In this document: one piece after another, positions 50,563 through 59,493 of the stretch | How positions within the stretch are numbered: position 1 is the first letter of the stretch | How the letters are laid out: every line of letters begins with the position of its first letter | DNA from: Actinacidiphila alni | GTDB lineage: Bacteria > Actinomycetota > Actinomycetes > Streptomycetales > Streptomycetaceae | DNA: 60,092 nt | Reading direction: 5' to 3' | NCBI RefSeq assembly: GCF_900112845.1 | Contig: NZ_FONG01000034.1 | Span: forward strand, 1-60,092 | The notes under the pieces: model-generated | Databases searched by the model: none | Seen by the model: only the letters and a program-made list of their open reading frames with translations | Told to the model about the DNA's origin: nothing | Position numbers and translations under genes: made by a program

Positions 50563-51662
50563 AGCTCGGCCATCTTTCTGCGGCGTACGAGGAAGATGAA
50601 GACGGGCCCGCCGAGGACCGCGGTGACGATGCCGACCTGGAGTTCGGCGGGCCGGGTGACCAGCCGTCCGATCACGTCGGAACCGAGCAGCAGCACCGGC
50701 GAGAGCACGGCCGCGTACGGCAGGATCCAGCGCATGTCGGGGCCGGTGATGCCGCGGATGACGTGCGGCACCATCAGCCCGATGAAGACGATCGGCCCGC
50801 AGGCCGCGGTGGCCGCGCCGCACAGCAGGGTGATGGAGATCATGACCAGCACGCGCGTTCTGGTGAGCTTGGCGCCCAGGCCGCGCGCGGTGTCGTCGCC
50901 GAGCGCGAGGGCGTTGAGCGGGCGCGCGGTGACGAGTACGAGCAGGGTGCCCGCGGCGATGAACGGCAGGACGTGCCGGACGGTGGACATGTCGGCGGCG
51001 GCCAGCGAGCCGACCTGCCAGAAGCGCATCCGGTCCAGCGCCGCGTGGTCGGTGAGTTCGACGGCGGTGGTCCAGCCCTGGAGCAGGGCGGTGACCGCGG
51101 TGCCCGCGAGCGCCAGGCGGACGGGGGTGGCGGCCCGGCTGCCGCCGATCACGTAGACCAGTGCGGAGACGGCGGCGGCGCCGCCGAGGGCGAACCACAC
51201 GTAGCCGTTCATGCTGGTCACGCCGAAGAAGCTGATGCCGGAGACGACGGCGGCCGCGGCGCCCGCGTTGACGCCGAGCAGTCCTGGGTCGGCGAGCGGA
51301 TTGCGGGTCAGGGCCTGCATGGCGGCGCCCGCGAGGCCGAGCGCGGCGCCGACGAGGACGCCGAGCAGGGTGCGTGGCAGCCGGAGTTTGCGGATCACCA
51401 CGTCGTTGTCGGTGCCGCCGTAGTGGAACAGCCCGTGCCAGACCTGGCCGACGGGTATGTCCTTGGCGCCGATGGCGATGCTCAGCAGCACGACCACGGC
51501 CAGCAGGCCGACGGCTATGAGCAGTCCCGCGGCCCTTCTGGCGTTCGCGTGCGCGACACCGCCGGGGCGCGGGGCGGCCGCGGCACCGGCGGCGCCGGGT
51601 CCGTCCGGCTCGCCCGCGGCCTTCGCGGCGGGTGCGGGTGGGGAGTGACGATCGACCAACAC
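50559..51662 (-). CDS. Iron-siderophore ABC transporter permease 1 (FecCD family)
   Basis: A 367-residue permease. A Pro/Ala-rich N-terminal stretch of about 40 residues precedes the first helix (AGLLIAVGLLAVVVLLSIAIG). LRLPRTLLGVLVGAALGLAGAAMQALTRNPLADPGLLGVNAGAA, LDRMRFWQVGSLAAADMSTV and ACGPIVFIGLMVPHVIRGITGPDMRWILPY are the FecCD signatures. First gene of the minus-strand operon, starting only six bases from the iron box, so transcription is expected to be blocked directly when iron is replete. GTG 51662 is the start. Confidence 0.94.
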   Translation of the reverse strand: MLVDRHSPPAPAAKAAGEPDGPGAAGAAAAPRPGGVAHANARRAAGLLIAVGLLAVVVLLSIAIGAKDIPVGQVWHGLFHYGGTDNDVVIRKLRLPRTLLGVLVGAALGLAGAAMQALTRNPLADPGLLGVNAGAAAAVVSGISFFGVTSMNGYVWFALGGAAAVSALVYVIGGSRAATPVRLALAGTAVTALLQGWTTAVELTDHAALDRMRFWQVGSLAAADMSTVRHVLPFIAAGTLLVLVTARPLNALALGDDTARGLGAKLTRTRVLVMISITLLCGAATAACGPIVFIGLMVPHVIRGITGPDMRWILPYAAVLSPVLLLGSDVIGRLVTRPAELQVGIVTAVLGGPVFIFLVRRRKMAEL

Positions 51663-51667
51663 GACGG

Positions 51668-51684
51668 TTAGGTTAGCCTAACTT
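51668..51684. promoter_or_regulatory. Iron box (DmdR/IdeR/DtxR-type operator)
   Basis: TTAGGTTAGCCTAACTT matches the actinobacterial iron-box consensus TTAGGTTAGGCTAACCTAA in its core palindrome (AGGTTAGCCTAAC). It lies in the 56-base gap between the divergent permease operon and the lipoprotein gene, so one repressor site can control both directions. In Streptomyces the expected repressor is DmdR1 with Fe2+. Confidence 0.85.
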
Positions 51685-51718
51685 CGCTACGTCACCCCCG
51701 AGCAGAGCGGCCGTCTTG

Positions 51719-52795
51719 ATGAACTCCTCCCGTATCTCCCCCATGTCCGGAATGTCCCGCCGCGGTGTTCTCGCCGTCGGCGGCTCCGTCGGCATCGGCG
51801 CGCTGCTGGCCGCCTGCGGCGGTTCCTCGGACAAGTCCTCCGGCGACGGCACGGATTCCGGCAGCGGCTCCGGCGCCACGAAGAGCGCGTCCGCCAAGCC
51901 CCCGGCCGGCCCCTGGACCTTCACCGACGACCGCAAGACCGCGGTGAAGCTCGACAAGACCCCCACCAAGCTGGTCGCCTACGTCGGTTCCGCCGCGGCC
52001 CTGCACGACTACGGCGTCGAGTGCGTCGGCGTCTTCGGCCCGACCACCGTCAAGGGCGGCACCGCCGACGCCCAGGCCGGCGACCTCGATGTCAGCAAGC
52101 TCACCGTGATCGGCAACACCTGGGGCGAGTTCAACATCGAGAAGTACGCGGCGCTGTCCCCGCAGCTGCTGATCAGCCACATGTACCAGGCGCCGACGCT
52201 CTGGTACGTGCCGGACGGGAGCGCCAAGAAGATCCTGAGCATCGCGCCCAGCGTCGGCATCAGCCTCAAGGGCGTCCCGCTCACCACCCCGCTCCAGCGG
52301 TACGCCGAACTCGCCGCCTCGCTCGGCGCCGACATGGCCTCGGCCACCAACGCCGCCGCCAAGGCCCGCTTCGAGAAGGCGTCCGCCGATCTGCGCGCCG
52401 CCGCCAAGGCGTCCGGCGGCATCAAGGTGATGGCCGCCTCCGGCAGCGCCGACTCCTTCTACGTCTCGACCCCGGCCTCGGCCTCCGACCTGAGCTACTA
52501 CAAGAGCCTCGGCGTGGACTTCATCGTCCCCAACAAGGTGGAGGGCGGCTTCTTCGAGACGCTGAGCTGGGAGAACGCCGACAAGTACCAGCCGGACGTC
52601 ATCATGCTCGACAACCGCACCGCGACCCTCCAGCCCAAGGACCTGGCGAGCAAGCCGACGTGGTCGCAGCTGGCCGCCGTCAAGGCCGGGCAGGTCCTCG
52701 GCTGGCCGAGCGAGCCGATCTTCTCCTACGCCAAGTGCGCCGACCAGATCGAGGCGCTCACCAAGACCATCACGGCCGCGAAGAAGGTGAGCTGA
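51719..52795 (+). CDS. Iron-siderophore ABC transporter substrate-binding lipoprotein
   Basis: A 358-residue protein with a Tat lipoprotein signal: SRRGVLAVGGSVGIGALLAAC, RR at 14-15 and lipid-modified Cys33. Residues 35-62 are a Ser/Gly/Asp linker. The TroA/FepB-type binding core follows (KLVAYVGSAAALHDYGVECVGVFGP, KYAALSPQLLISHM, ENADKYQPDVIMLDNRT, WPSEPIFSYAKCADQIEALT). It should capture a ferric siderophore outside the membrane; siderophore type cannot be read. ATG 51719; an adjacent TTG at 51716 is ignored. First of two plus-strand genes, five bases before the reductase. Confidence 0.93.
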   Translation: MNSSRISPMSGMSRRGVLAVGGSVGIGALLAACGGSSDKSSGDGTDSGSGSGATKSASAKPPAGPWTFTDDRKTAVKLDKTPTKLVAYVGSAAALHDYGVECVGVFGPTTVKGGTADAQAGDLDVSKLTVIGNTWGEFNIEKYAALSPQLLISHMYQAPTLWYVPDGSAKKILSIAPSVGISLKGVPLTTPLQRYAELAASLGADMASATNAAAKARFEKASADLRAAAKASGGIKVMAASGSADSFYVSTPASASDLSYYKSLGVDFIVPNKVEGGFFETLSWENADKYQPDVIMLDNRTATLQPKDLASKPTWSQLAAVKAGQVLGWPSEPIFSYAKCADQIEALTKTITAAKKVS

Positions 52796-52799
52796 CGCC

Positions 52800-53693
52800 G
52801 TGTCCGACACGCCCTACCTCTTCTTCCACCCGCGCGTCGAACGCGTCGAGCGGCTCTCCCCCACCCTGGTGCGGGTCGTGCTCGGCGGCGACGAACTCGC
52901 CGGGATCGTCAGCGGCGGCCGGGACCAGCGCTTCAAGCTGTTCCTGCCGCAGCCGGGCCAGGACGAGCCGGTGCTGCCCGAGCCGCTGGGCCTGGACTGG
53001 TACGCCGACTGGCGCGCGCTCGACCCGGGCGTGCGCGGCATCATGCGCACGTACACGATCCGCGCGGCGCGCAGCGATCCGCCGCAGATCGACATCGACT
53101 TCGCGCTGCACGGCGACCTCGGGCCCGCCTCCCGCTGGGCGCAGCGGGCCGCCGCCGGGGACTCGGTGAGCATCCTCGCGCCGACCCGCGAGGACAACGG
53201 CGGTGTCGATTTCCAGCCGCCCGCCGGCACCGACTGGGTGCTGCTGACCGCCGACGAGACGGCGCTGCCCGCCGTCGCGGCCGTCCTGGAGTGGCTGCCG
53301 GCCGGCATGCCGGTGAAGGTGTGGATCGAGGTCGCCCACCCCGAGGACCGCATCCCGCTGCACACCGCGGCGGACGCCGACATCACCTGGCTGGTGCGGG
53401 AACACCCGGGCGCCGACCGCACCGCCGCGCTGCTCGCCGCCGTCCGCGAGGCCGACGACCTGCCGGCCGGCACCCCGTACGCCTGGATCGCCGGCGAGGC
53501 CGCCTCCGTCCGCGCCCTGCGCCGCCACCTGGTCCACGACCGCGGCTTCGACCGCAAGGCGATCCGCTTCACCGGCTACTGGCGGCACGGCGTCACCGAG
53601 GACGACCTGCTGGCGGCGGCCGTCGCGGAGGCGGAAGCGGCCGCCGCCGGTGACGCCACGACGACGGAATCCGGCGACCCGGCGGACGCCTGA
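52800..53693 (+). CDS. Siderophore-interacting protein (FAD/NAD(P)H ferric-siderophore reductase, ViuB type)
   Basis: A 297-residue protein. The FAD-binding half has RVERLSPTLVRVVLGGDELAG and MRTYTIRAARSDPPQIDIDFALHGDLGPASRWAQRAAAGDSVSILAP, with R-T-Y-T as the flavin-binding RxYT motif. The NADP half has DWVLLTADETALPAVAAVLEWLP, YAWIAGEAASVRALRRHL and FTGYWRHGVTEDD. It releases iron from imported siderophore by reduction. GTG 52800 lies five bases after the lipoprotein stop; the C-terminal 35 residues are an Ala/Glu/Asp tail. Confidence 0.93.
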   Translation: MSDTPYLFFHPRVERVERLSPTLVRVVLGGDELAGIVSGGRDQRFKLFLPQPGQDEPVLPEPLGLDWYADWRALDPGVRGIMRTYTIRAARSDPPQIDIDFALHGDLGPASRWAQRAAAGDSVSILAPTREDNGGVDFQPPAGTDWVLLTADETALPAVAAVLEWLPAGMPVKVWIEVAHPEDRIPLHTAADADITWLVREHPGADRTAALLAAVREADDLPAGTPYAWIAGEAASVRALRRHLVHDRGFDRKAIRFTGYWRHGVTEDDLLAAAVAEAEAAAAGDATTTESGDPADA

Positions 53694-53856
53694 GCCCGGC
53701 GCGGGGGGCCGGGGCCCGCCGGGCCCCGGGGAGCCGGGGTTGGCGGCCAACTCCTGTGTCTACCGGGGGACATGGGGCCGCGGTGGGCCGTATCCGCCGT
53801 TTCTACGCAGAACGGCGCATGGCCCGGGTCCGCCCGCCGCCCCCATGCTGGGGCAC

Positions 53857-54045
53857 ATGACCGGCACGGAGCAGCCGCCGCCGACCCCGCGGTCGTTGGC
53901 GGACGAGACCCGGCACGACAGCACCGCGACGGACCAACTCGCCGCGCGGGTACGGCACGACACGGCGGGCGGACCCGACGAGGAGCCGCCCTTCCCGGAC
54001 GGCCCCAACGGCGACGAACCGCCCGCCGCCCGGGGGGAGACGTGA
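53857..54045 (+). CDS. Small hypothetical protein
   Basis: A 62-residue acidic, Pro-rich protein starting MTGTEQPPPTPRSLADE and ending PPAARGET; no family recognised, probably disordered. Its TGA overlaps the GTG of the next gene as GTGA, the best argument for translation. ATG 53845 is an alternative start giving four more residues. Weak ribosome site. Confidence 0.5.
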   Translation: MTGTEQPPPTPRSLADETRHDSTATDQLAARVRHDTAGGPDEEPPFPDGPNGDEPPAARGET

Positions 54046-54803
54046 GTTACGTACGGCTCGACGGATTACCGCGCACACCGCGGTGGACGCCGGCGCAGGC
54101 GGTGACGTACGCGCTCGGCGAGGTCGGCAGCCCCGACAAGGACTACTTCCGGATGTGCGACCACTTCGCGGGCGCCTGGGTCTGGGGCTACGGGGGATCC
54201 GGCTACACCTCGGCGATCGCGCACTGGCACGCCGTCCCCGCCTCCTTCCGGCACCCCGGCAACGGCGATCCGCCGGCCGGCGCGCTGCTCTTCTGGGAGA
54301 TCGGCGAGTACGGCCACGCCGCGCTCGCCGTCGCGCCGGGGCAGGCCGCGAGCACCGACATCCGCCGCAAGGGCAAGGTCGATCTCGTGCCGATCGGCGA
54401 GGTCCACCGCCGCTGGGGCGCGGTCTACCTCGGCTGGACCGCCCCCTATCTGGCCGCCGCCTGGGGCCGCAATCCCCATGAGCCGCGCGCCGTCCCCCGG
54501 CCCGCCATCCATTTGGCGTCCGTCGTGGACGCGGCCCGCAAGGACCCGGCGGCGCCGCAGGGTTCGGCCGCGCACCGCGCCGAAGTCCGCATCGTGGAGC
54601 GGGCGCTGGCCGCCGAGGGGCTGCTCGCGGCGCGGTGGGTCGACGGTTCCTTCGGCTCCAGGACGGTGGACGCGTACTCGGGCTGGCAGCACCGCTGCGG
54701 CCTCACCGGCTCCCCCGCACAGCACGGCAGCGCCGCCGACGGCATCCCGGGCCGTACGACGCTGGCCCGGCTCGGCGCGAAGCACGGTTTCGACGTGGCG
54801 TGA
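54042..54803 (+). CDS. Putative NlpC/CHAP-like cell-wall protein with peptidoglycan-binding domain
   Basis: A 253-residue protein. The first 145 residues resemble an NlpC/P60 or CHAP papain-like fold: TPAQAVTYALGEVGSPDKDYFRMCDHFAGAW with a Cys in the nucleophile position, and PPAGALLFWEIGEYGHAALAVAPGQA with the His strand. Residues about 180-250 (VRIVERALAAEGLLAARWVDGSFGSRTVDAYSGWQ then GIPGRTTLARLG) are a PG_binding_1 domain. No signal peptide is seen, odd for a wall enzyme; it may be a lysin-like or cytosolic form. GTG 54042 overlaps the small upstream gene. Confidence 0.75.
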   Translation: MSYVRLDGLPRTPRWTPAQAVTYALGEVGSPDKDYFRMCDHFAGAWVWGYGGSGYTSAIAHWHAVPASFRHPGNGDPPAGALLFWEIGEYGHAALAVAPGQAASTDIRRKGKVDLVPIGEVHRRWGAVYLGWTAPYLAAAWGRNPHEPRAVPRPAIHLASVVDAARKDPAAPQGSAAHRAEVRIVERALAAEGLLAARWVDGSFGSRTVDAYSGWQHRCGLTGSPAQHGSAADGIPGRTTLARLGAKHGFDVA

Positions 54804-54841
54804 CGCCTTCCGCCGCGGCGGCTGGAGGCGGGAGGTCCGTC

Positions 54842-55861
54842 TCAGAGCCCCAGCCGCGCCAGCACCTTGCCCGCGTCCAGGCCGCACTGCCCCTCGCCCG
54901 CCGCCGTCCAGGCGGCCCCGCACAGCGCGCGCAGCCCGTCGAGCGGATCGCCGTCGCCGTCGAGCACGAGCGCGTCCGCGGTCGCGGACGCCGTCCAGCC
55001 GCCGCAGCGGAAGGCGTCGCCGTCGGCGGTGACGTCCGGCTGCGGCACGAGCAGCCCGCGCAGGTCGGCCGCCACATAGGTCGGCCGGTGCTCGGGCCTG
55101 GCGGCCAGCAGACCGGCCGCGTCGGTCACCCCGGTCAGCACCAGCAGCGAGTCGACACCGCCCGCGTGCGCCCCCTCGATGTCCGTGTCGAGCCGGTCGC
55201 CCACCACCAGCGGGCGCTTCGCGCCCGTCCTGATCACCGTCTCGCGGTGCATCGGCGGCAGCGGCTTGCCCGCGACCTGCGGCTGCCCGCCGGTCGCGAT
55301 CCGTACCACCTCGACCGCGGCGCCGTTGCCCGGCGCGATGCCGCGGGCGCTCGGGATCGTCAGATCGGTGTTGGACGCGAACCACGGCACGCCGCGATTG
55401 ACCGCGTACGCCATCTCGCCGAGCTGCGACCAGCGCAGGTCGGGCCCGTAGCCCTGGACGGCGGCGGCGGGCTCGTCCTCCGCGGACTCCACCGGCCGCA
55501 GCCCGCGCTCGCGCAGCGCCTCGAACAGCCCCTCGCCGCCCACCGCGAGCACCTTCGCCCCGGCCGGCACCTGGTCGGCGATCAGCCGCGCCACCGCCTG
55601 CGCCGAGGTGATCACGTCCTCCGCCTCGGCCGGCACCCCGAGGTCCGTGAGGTGGTCGGCGACGGCCCCCGGCGTACGGGAGGCGTTGTTGGTCACATAC
55701 GCCAGCCGCATGCCGTGGCCGCTCGCGGTGCCCAGCGACTCGACGGCGTGCGCGATGGCGTCACCACCTGCGTAGACGACCCCGTCGAGGTCGAGGAGCG
55801 CGGTGTCGTACGCCGTGTCCAGCGGTCCTTCGCTGCCGTTCGGACTGGTCCGGTGGGTCAT
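54842..55861 (-). CDS. HAD-IIA family sugar/glycerol phosphatase (NagD/PGP-like)
   Basis: A 339-residue protein. HAD motif I is DTALLDLDGVVYAGGDAI, motif II YVTNNASRTPGAVADHL, the C2 cap lies between about 95 and 190, and motif III/IV is GKPLPPMHRETV followed by PLVVGDRLDTDIEGAHAGGVDSLLVLTGV. These enzymes dephosphorylate small metabolites such as 2-phosphoglycolate or glycerol-phosphates. A C-terminal extension of about 75 residues (DAFRCGGWTASATADALVLDGDGDPLDGLRALC) is an actinobacterial feature of unknown role. ATG 55861; divergent from DUF1015 gene. Confidence 0.92.
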   Translation of the reverse strand: MTHRTSPNGSEGPLDTAYDTALLDLDGVVYAGGDAIAHAVESLGTASGHGMRLAYVTNNASRTPGAVADHLTDLGVPAEAEDVITSAQAVARLIADQVPAGAKVLAVGGEGLFEALRERGLRPVESAEDEPAAAVQGYGPDLRWSQLGEMAYAVNRGVPWFASNTDLTIPSARGIAPGNGAAVEVVRIATGGQPQVAGKPLPPMHRETVIRTGAKRPLVVGDRLDTDIEGAHAGGVDSLLVLTGVTDAAGLLAARPEHRPTYVAADLRGLLVPQPDVTADGDAFRCGGWTASATADALVLDGDGDPLDGLRALCGAAWTAAGEGQCGLDAGKVLARLGL

Positions 55862-55934
55862 GACGGGCTCGCTCCTCGGATGTCGTCGGTCACCCGATCA
55901 TCCCCCATGGCCGCCCGGCACATAGCATGCGCTG

Positions 55935-57227
55935 ATGACCAACTCCGGACTCAACGGCGAGCACGGCCTGCGTCTGAAACCCTTTCGCGGGCTCCGCTAC
56001 GTCCGACAACACGTCGGAAGCCTGGCCGCAGTGACCTCACCGCCGTACGACGTCGTCGTACGGCCCGACGGACAGCGCCACCTGGAGACGGCGGACCCGT
56101 ACAACGTGGTCCGACTGATCCTGCCGGACGCCGAGACCCCGGCAGCCCGGCACCGCAAGGCCGCCAGAACCCTTGACGAGTGGCTGGCGGAGGGCGTCCT
56201 CGCGCCCGATCCGCAGCCCGCCCTGTACGTCTACGAACAGCGCGACGGCGACCACCTCCAGCGCGGGGTGATCGGCGCGCTGCGGCTCACGCCGCCCGAG
56301 GAGGGCATCGTCCTGCCGCACGAGGACGTCATGCCGGGCCCGGTCGCCGACCGCGCAGCTCTGATGCGCGCCACCGGCGCCAATCTGGAACCCCTGCTGC
56401 TCTCCTACCGGCAGGGCGACGCGACGGCCGCCGTGATCGACCGCACCGCCACCGACCCCAAGCCGCTGCTGGCCACGGTCACCGAGGACGGCGTACGGCA
56501 CCGGTTGTGGGCGCTCACCGACGACGCCGACATCGCGGCCGTCGCGGCCGACCTCGCCACCCACCAGGCGCTGATCGCCGACGGCCACCACCGCTGGGCG
56601 ACGTACCGATTGCTCCAGTCCGCCCACCGGCCGGGAACCCCGTGGGACTACGGCCTCGTCCTGCTCGTCGACACCGCCCGCTACCCGCTCCGGGTACGGG
56701 CCATCCACCGGGTCCTGCCCCGGCTGCCACTGGCCGCCGCGCTGGACGCGGTCCGGGGCACGTTCCGGGTACGGACTCTGCCGTCCGAGGGCTCAGCGGG
56801 GGGCCCTTCGGCGGCGGTGCTCGACGCGCTGGCGCGTGCCGCGGCCGACGGGAACGCCTTCGTCCTCGCGGGCGACGGCGGCTTCCACCTGCTGGACCGG
56901 CCGGACCCGGCGGCCCTCGCCGCGTCCGTCCGGGCCGACCGTCCCGAGCCGTGGCGCCGGCTGGACGCCACCGTGCTGCACAGCCTGCTGCTGGACGACG
57001 TCTGGAAGGTGCCGGACTCCCCCGAGGACATCCGCTACATCCACGACACGGCCGCCGCTGTCGAACTCGCGGAGCGGCTGGGCGGCACCGCCGTCCTGAT
57101 GCATCCGGTACGTGAGGACGTCGTCCGCGAACTGGCGCGCCAGGGCGTGACGATGCCGCGCAAGTCGACGTCCTTCGGTCCGAAACCGGCCAGTGGACTG
57201 GTGATGCGCAGCCTCGAACTGGGCTAG
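55935..57227 (+). CDS. DUF1015 family protein
   Basis: A 430-residue protein with the DUF1015 signature: KPFRGLRYVRQHVGSLAAVTSPPYDVV at the start, ADPYNVVRLILP, YEQRDGDHLQRGVIGALRL, VLPHEDVMPGPVADRAALMRATGANLEPLLLSY, and LIADGHHRWATYRLLQ with the strongly conserved GHHR motif. I recall resemblance to HTH/ParB-like or kinase-associated proteins being suggested, but no function is established; the GHH motif hints at a catalytic or metal role. It ends at a very stable bidirectional hairpin. Confidence 0.88.
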   Translation: MTNSGLNGEHGLRLKPFRGLRYVRQHVGSLAAVTSPPYDVVVRPDGQRHLETADPYNVVRLILPDAETPAARHRKAARTLDEWLAEGVLAPDPQPALYVYEQRDGDHLQRGVIGALRLTPPEEGIVLPHEDVMPGPVADRAALMRATGANLEPLLLSYRQGDATAAVIDRTATDPKPLLATVTEDGVRHRLWALTDDADIAAVAADLATHQALIADGHHRWATYRLLQSAHRPGTPWDYGLVLLVDTARYPLRVRAIHRVLPRLPLAAALDAVRGTFRVRTLPSEGSAGGPSAAVLDALARAAADGNAFVLAGDGGFHLLDRPDPAALAASVRADRPEPWRRLDATVLHSLLLDDVWKVPDSPEDIRYIHDTAAAVELAERLGGTAVLMHPVREDVVRELARQGVTMPRKSTSFGPKPASGLVMRSLELG

Positions 57228-57257
57228 ATCCGACCGGGCTGATCCTGGGGGAAACGG

Positions 57258-57296
57258 AGGAGGGCGGCACCCGCGGTGTGCGGGTGCCGCCCTCCT
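57258..57296. terminator. Perfect 17-bp bidirectional terminator hairpin
   Basis: Arms 57258-57274 (AGGAGGGCGGCACCCGC) and 57280-57296 are exact inverse complements with a 5-base loop. It lies between the stops of two convergent genes, 31 bases after DUF1015 and 60 bases after the TPR gene, and would serve both. Confidence 0.8.
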
Positions 57297-57355
57297 GTTG
57301 TGCCCTGTGCCCTGCGTGCCTGCTGTCCTACGTGGCTGCTAGCGGCCGCCGGCGG

Positions 57356-59413
57356 TCACGCGTCCTCGTCGCCGCTCTCGGAGCCTTCGGTGCTCTCCGT
57401 GCCCTCCGTGCTCTTCTTCGGCTGCTCGGCCCGGGCCGCGGGCTCGCGGAACGGCGAGTCGAGGAAGGACGACGGGGCGGTCCCGTCGGCCGTGTCCGCC
57501 GCCGGGACGTCCACGGCGGCGTCGGGACCGTCCGCCTCGTCGGTGGCGTCGTCGTCGGACTCGTCGTCCTCGTCGTCCGCGTCCGACGCGTCGTCGCTGT
57601 CGTCCTCGTCGGCGGGCTCGTCGTCGTCCTCGGCCGCTTCGGTGGTGCCGGCCTCGTCGGTGGCGTCCACGTCATCGCCGTCGGTGTCGATGGCGTCGAC
57701 GAATTCCACGCCGTCGAGCTGCGCGAGCCGGTCGGAGGCGTCGGTGGTGCCGTTGTGGTCGGCCTCCAGCGCCTTCGCGAACCAGTCCCGGGCCTCGCGC
57801 TCACGGCCGACCAGCAGCAGCGCGTCCGCGTAGGCGTACCGCAGCCGCGCGGTCCACGGGTGCACGGCGTTGGACGCCAACTCGGAGCTCTGCAGGGTGA
57901 CCACGGCGGCCTCCGCCTGGCCCATGTCCTGCCGGGCGCCGGCCGCCACGAGCCGCATCTCCACCTGGCCGGCCTTGTCGAGCTTGTGCACCTCGGGGGC
58001 GCCCGCCATTTCCAGCGCGCGTTCCGGACGGCCGAGGCCGCGCTCGCAGTCCGCCATCACCGGCCACAGATCGACGGTTCCGGTCATCCGCCGGGTCGCC
58101 CGGAATTCGGCCAGCGCCTCGGCGTACCGCTCGCTCGCGTACGACGCGAAGCCGGCCGCTTCCCGTACGGCCGCGACGCGGGACGCCAGTCGCAGCGCGA
58201 CCCGCGAGTACGCGTAGGCCTGCTCCGCGTCCTCGTCCAGCAGCCGCGCCACCATGACGAGGTTGCGCGCCACGTCCTCGGCGAGCGTCTTCGGCAGGCT
58301 CATCAGCTCCTGGCGCACGCTCGGGTCGATCTCCTGGCCGGTGACCTCGTCCGGGATCGGCAGCCGCCGCACGGGCTCCCGCTCCTCGCGGCGCTCGTCA
58401 CGGCCGCGGTTCTCGAACCGGCCGCGCCGCTCCACGACGGGCCGCCGGCCCTGACCACGGTCCCGGTCGCCCTCACGGCGCGGCCCACGGGGACGGTCGT
58501 CACGCCGGTCGTCGAAGCGCGGACGCTCGTCACGCCGATCGTCGCGGGGGCGGTCCTCACGCGGTCGGTCATAGCGGGGGCGATCGTCACGGGGACGGTC
58601 GTACCGCGGCCGGTCGTCGTCGCGACGCGGGCCACGGGGACGGTCGTCGCGCCGGTCGTCCCTGCGGTCGTCGCGGGGCCGGTCGTAACGAGGGCGGTCG
58701 TCACGGCGGAAACCACCGCCGCCACCGGGTCGGTCGTCGCGGCGGTCATCGCGCGGACGGTCGTAACGGGGACGGTCATCGCGAGGCCGGTCGAAGCGGG
58801 GTCGGTCGTCACGACGGTCGTCACGGGGACGGTAGCCGCCGCGGTCGTCCTCGCGGCGCGGGCCACGCGGACGGTCATCCCTGCGGTCGTCACGCGGACG
58901 GTCGAAGCGAGGACGGTCGTCACGCGGGCGGTAGCCACCACCGCCGCCGCCTCCCGGGCGGTCCTGGCGGGGCCGGTCGTCGCGACGGTCGTCACGGGGA
59001 CGGTAGCCACCGCGGTCGTCCTCACGACGCGGACCACGCGGACGGTCGTCACGCCGGTCATCGCGGGGGCGGTAGCCACCGCCGCCACCGGGACGGTCCT
59101 GGCGAGGACGGTCGTCACGGCGGTCATCGCGCGGACGGTCGAAGCGGGGACGGTCGTCACGGGGACGGTAACCGCCGGCGCCGCTGTCGCGACGGTCGTC
59201 GCGAGGGCGGTAGCCGCCGCGGTCGTCCTCGCGACGCGGACCACGCGGACGGTCATCACGTCGATCGTCGCGGCGGAAACCACCGCCGCCACCGGGACGG
59301 TCACCGTCCCGCCGCGGGCCGCCGCTGCGGTAACCTCCGCGGTCGCCGCCGCCGTTCGGGCGCGAGTCCCGGCGCTCGGGGCGCTCGGGCCGGTCTTCGG
59401 GCGAGTTGGGCAT
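57356..59413 (-). CDS. TPR protein with very long Arg/Asp repeat (RDD/RGG-like) N-terminal domain
   Basis: A 685-residue protein in three parts. Residues 1 to about 344 are an almost pure Arg/Asp/Gly/Pro sequence of repeats such as RPRYDRPRDDRRDDRPRGP, with GGGGGYRPRDD spacers: a polyampholyte likely to be disordered. Residues about 345-565 are helical TPR-like repeats (LDEDAEQAYAYSRVALRLASRV, ERYAEALAEFRATRRMTG, EREARDWFAKALEADH). Residues about 578-630 are a strongly acidic block. Start ATG 59413 has AGGAG eight bases upstream; ATG 59419 is too close to it. It sits 81 bases beyond the end of the rrn terminator. Possibly RNA- or ribosome-related; inferred only. Confidence 0.85.
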   Translation of the reverse strand: MPNSPEDRPERPERRDSRPNGGGDRGGYRSGGPRRDGDRPGGGGGFRRDDRRDDRPRGPRREDDRGGYRPRDDRRDSGAGGYRPRDDRPRFDRPRDDRRDDRPRQDRPGGGGGYRPRDDRRDDRPRGPRREDDRGGYRPRDDRRDDRPRQDRPGGGGGGGYRPRDDRPRFDRPRDDRRDDRPRGPRREDDRGGYRPRDDRRDDRPRFDRPRDDRPRYDRPRDDRRDDRPGGGGGFRRDDRPRYDRPRDDRRDDRRDDRPRGPRRDDDRPRYDRPRDDRPRYDRPREDRPRDDRRDERPRFDDRRDDRPRGPRREGDRDRGQGRRPVVERRGRFENRGRDERREEREPVRRLPIPDEVTGQEIDPSVRQELMSLPKTLAEDVARNLVMVARLLDEDAEQAYAYSRVALRLASRVAAVREAAGFASYASERYAEALAEFRATRRMTGTVDLWPVMADCERGLGRPERALEMAGAPEVHKLDKAGQVEMRLVAAGARQDMGQAEAAVVTLQSSELASNAVHPWTARLRYAYADALLLVGREREARDWFAKALEADHNGTTDASDRLAQLDGVEFVDAIDTDGDDVDATDEAGTTEAAEDDDEPADEDDSDDASDADDEDDESDDDATDEADGPDAAVDVPAADTADGTAPSSFLDSPFREPAARAEQPKKSTEGTESTEGSESGDEDA
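58440..59330. repeat. Degenerate coding tandem repeats (Arg/Asp-rich)
   Basis: About 0.9 kb in which short units like CGGTCGTCACGG recur with irregular spacing on the plus strand. They encode the Arg/Asp repeats of the TPR protein. Such arrays expand and contract easily, so length may differ between strains and assemblies. Confidence 0.85.
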
Positions 59414-59493
59414 CGACATGACTCCTGTCGGTTCGTACTGCTGTAGTGCAAGTCTCCCGTAGCCATCGAGAGGACGCGCACCGAGGAACAACG

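Noticed and set aside
58440..59330. CRISPR-like repeat array
   Set aside because: Repeats are irregular, lack unique equal-length spacers and encode a continuous Arg/Asp-rich protein frame.
57356..59446. 722-codon plus-strand frame opposite the TPR gene
   Set aside because: Its Val/Thr/Ala repeats are the complement of the Arg/Asp repeats; the minus frame has a ribosome site and TPR pattern.
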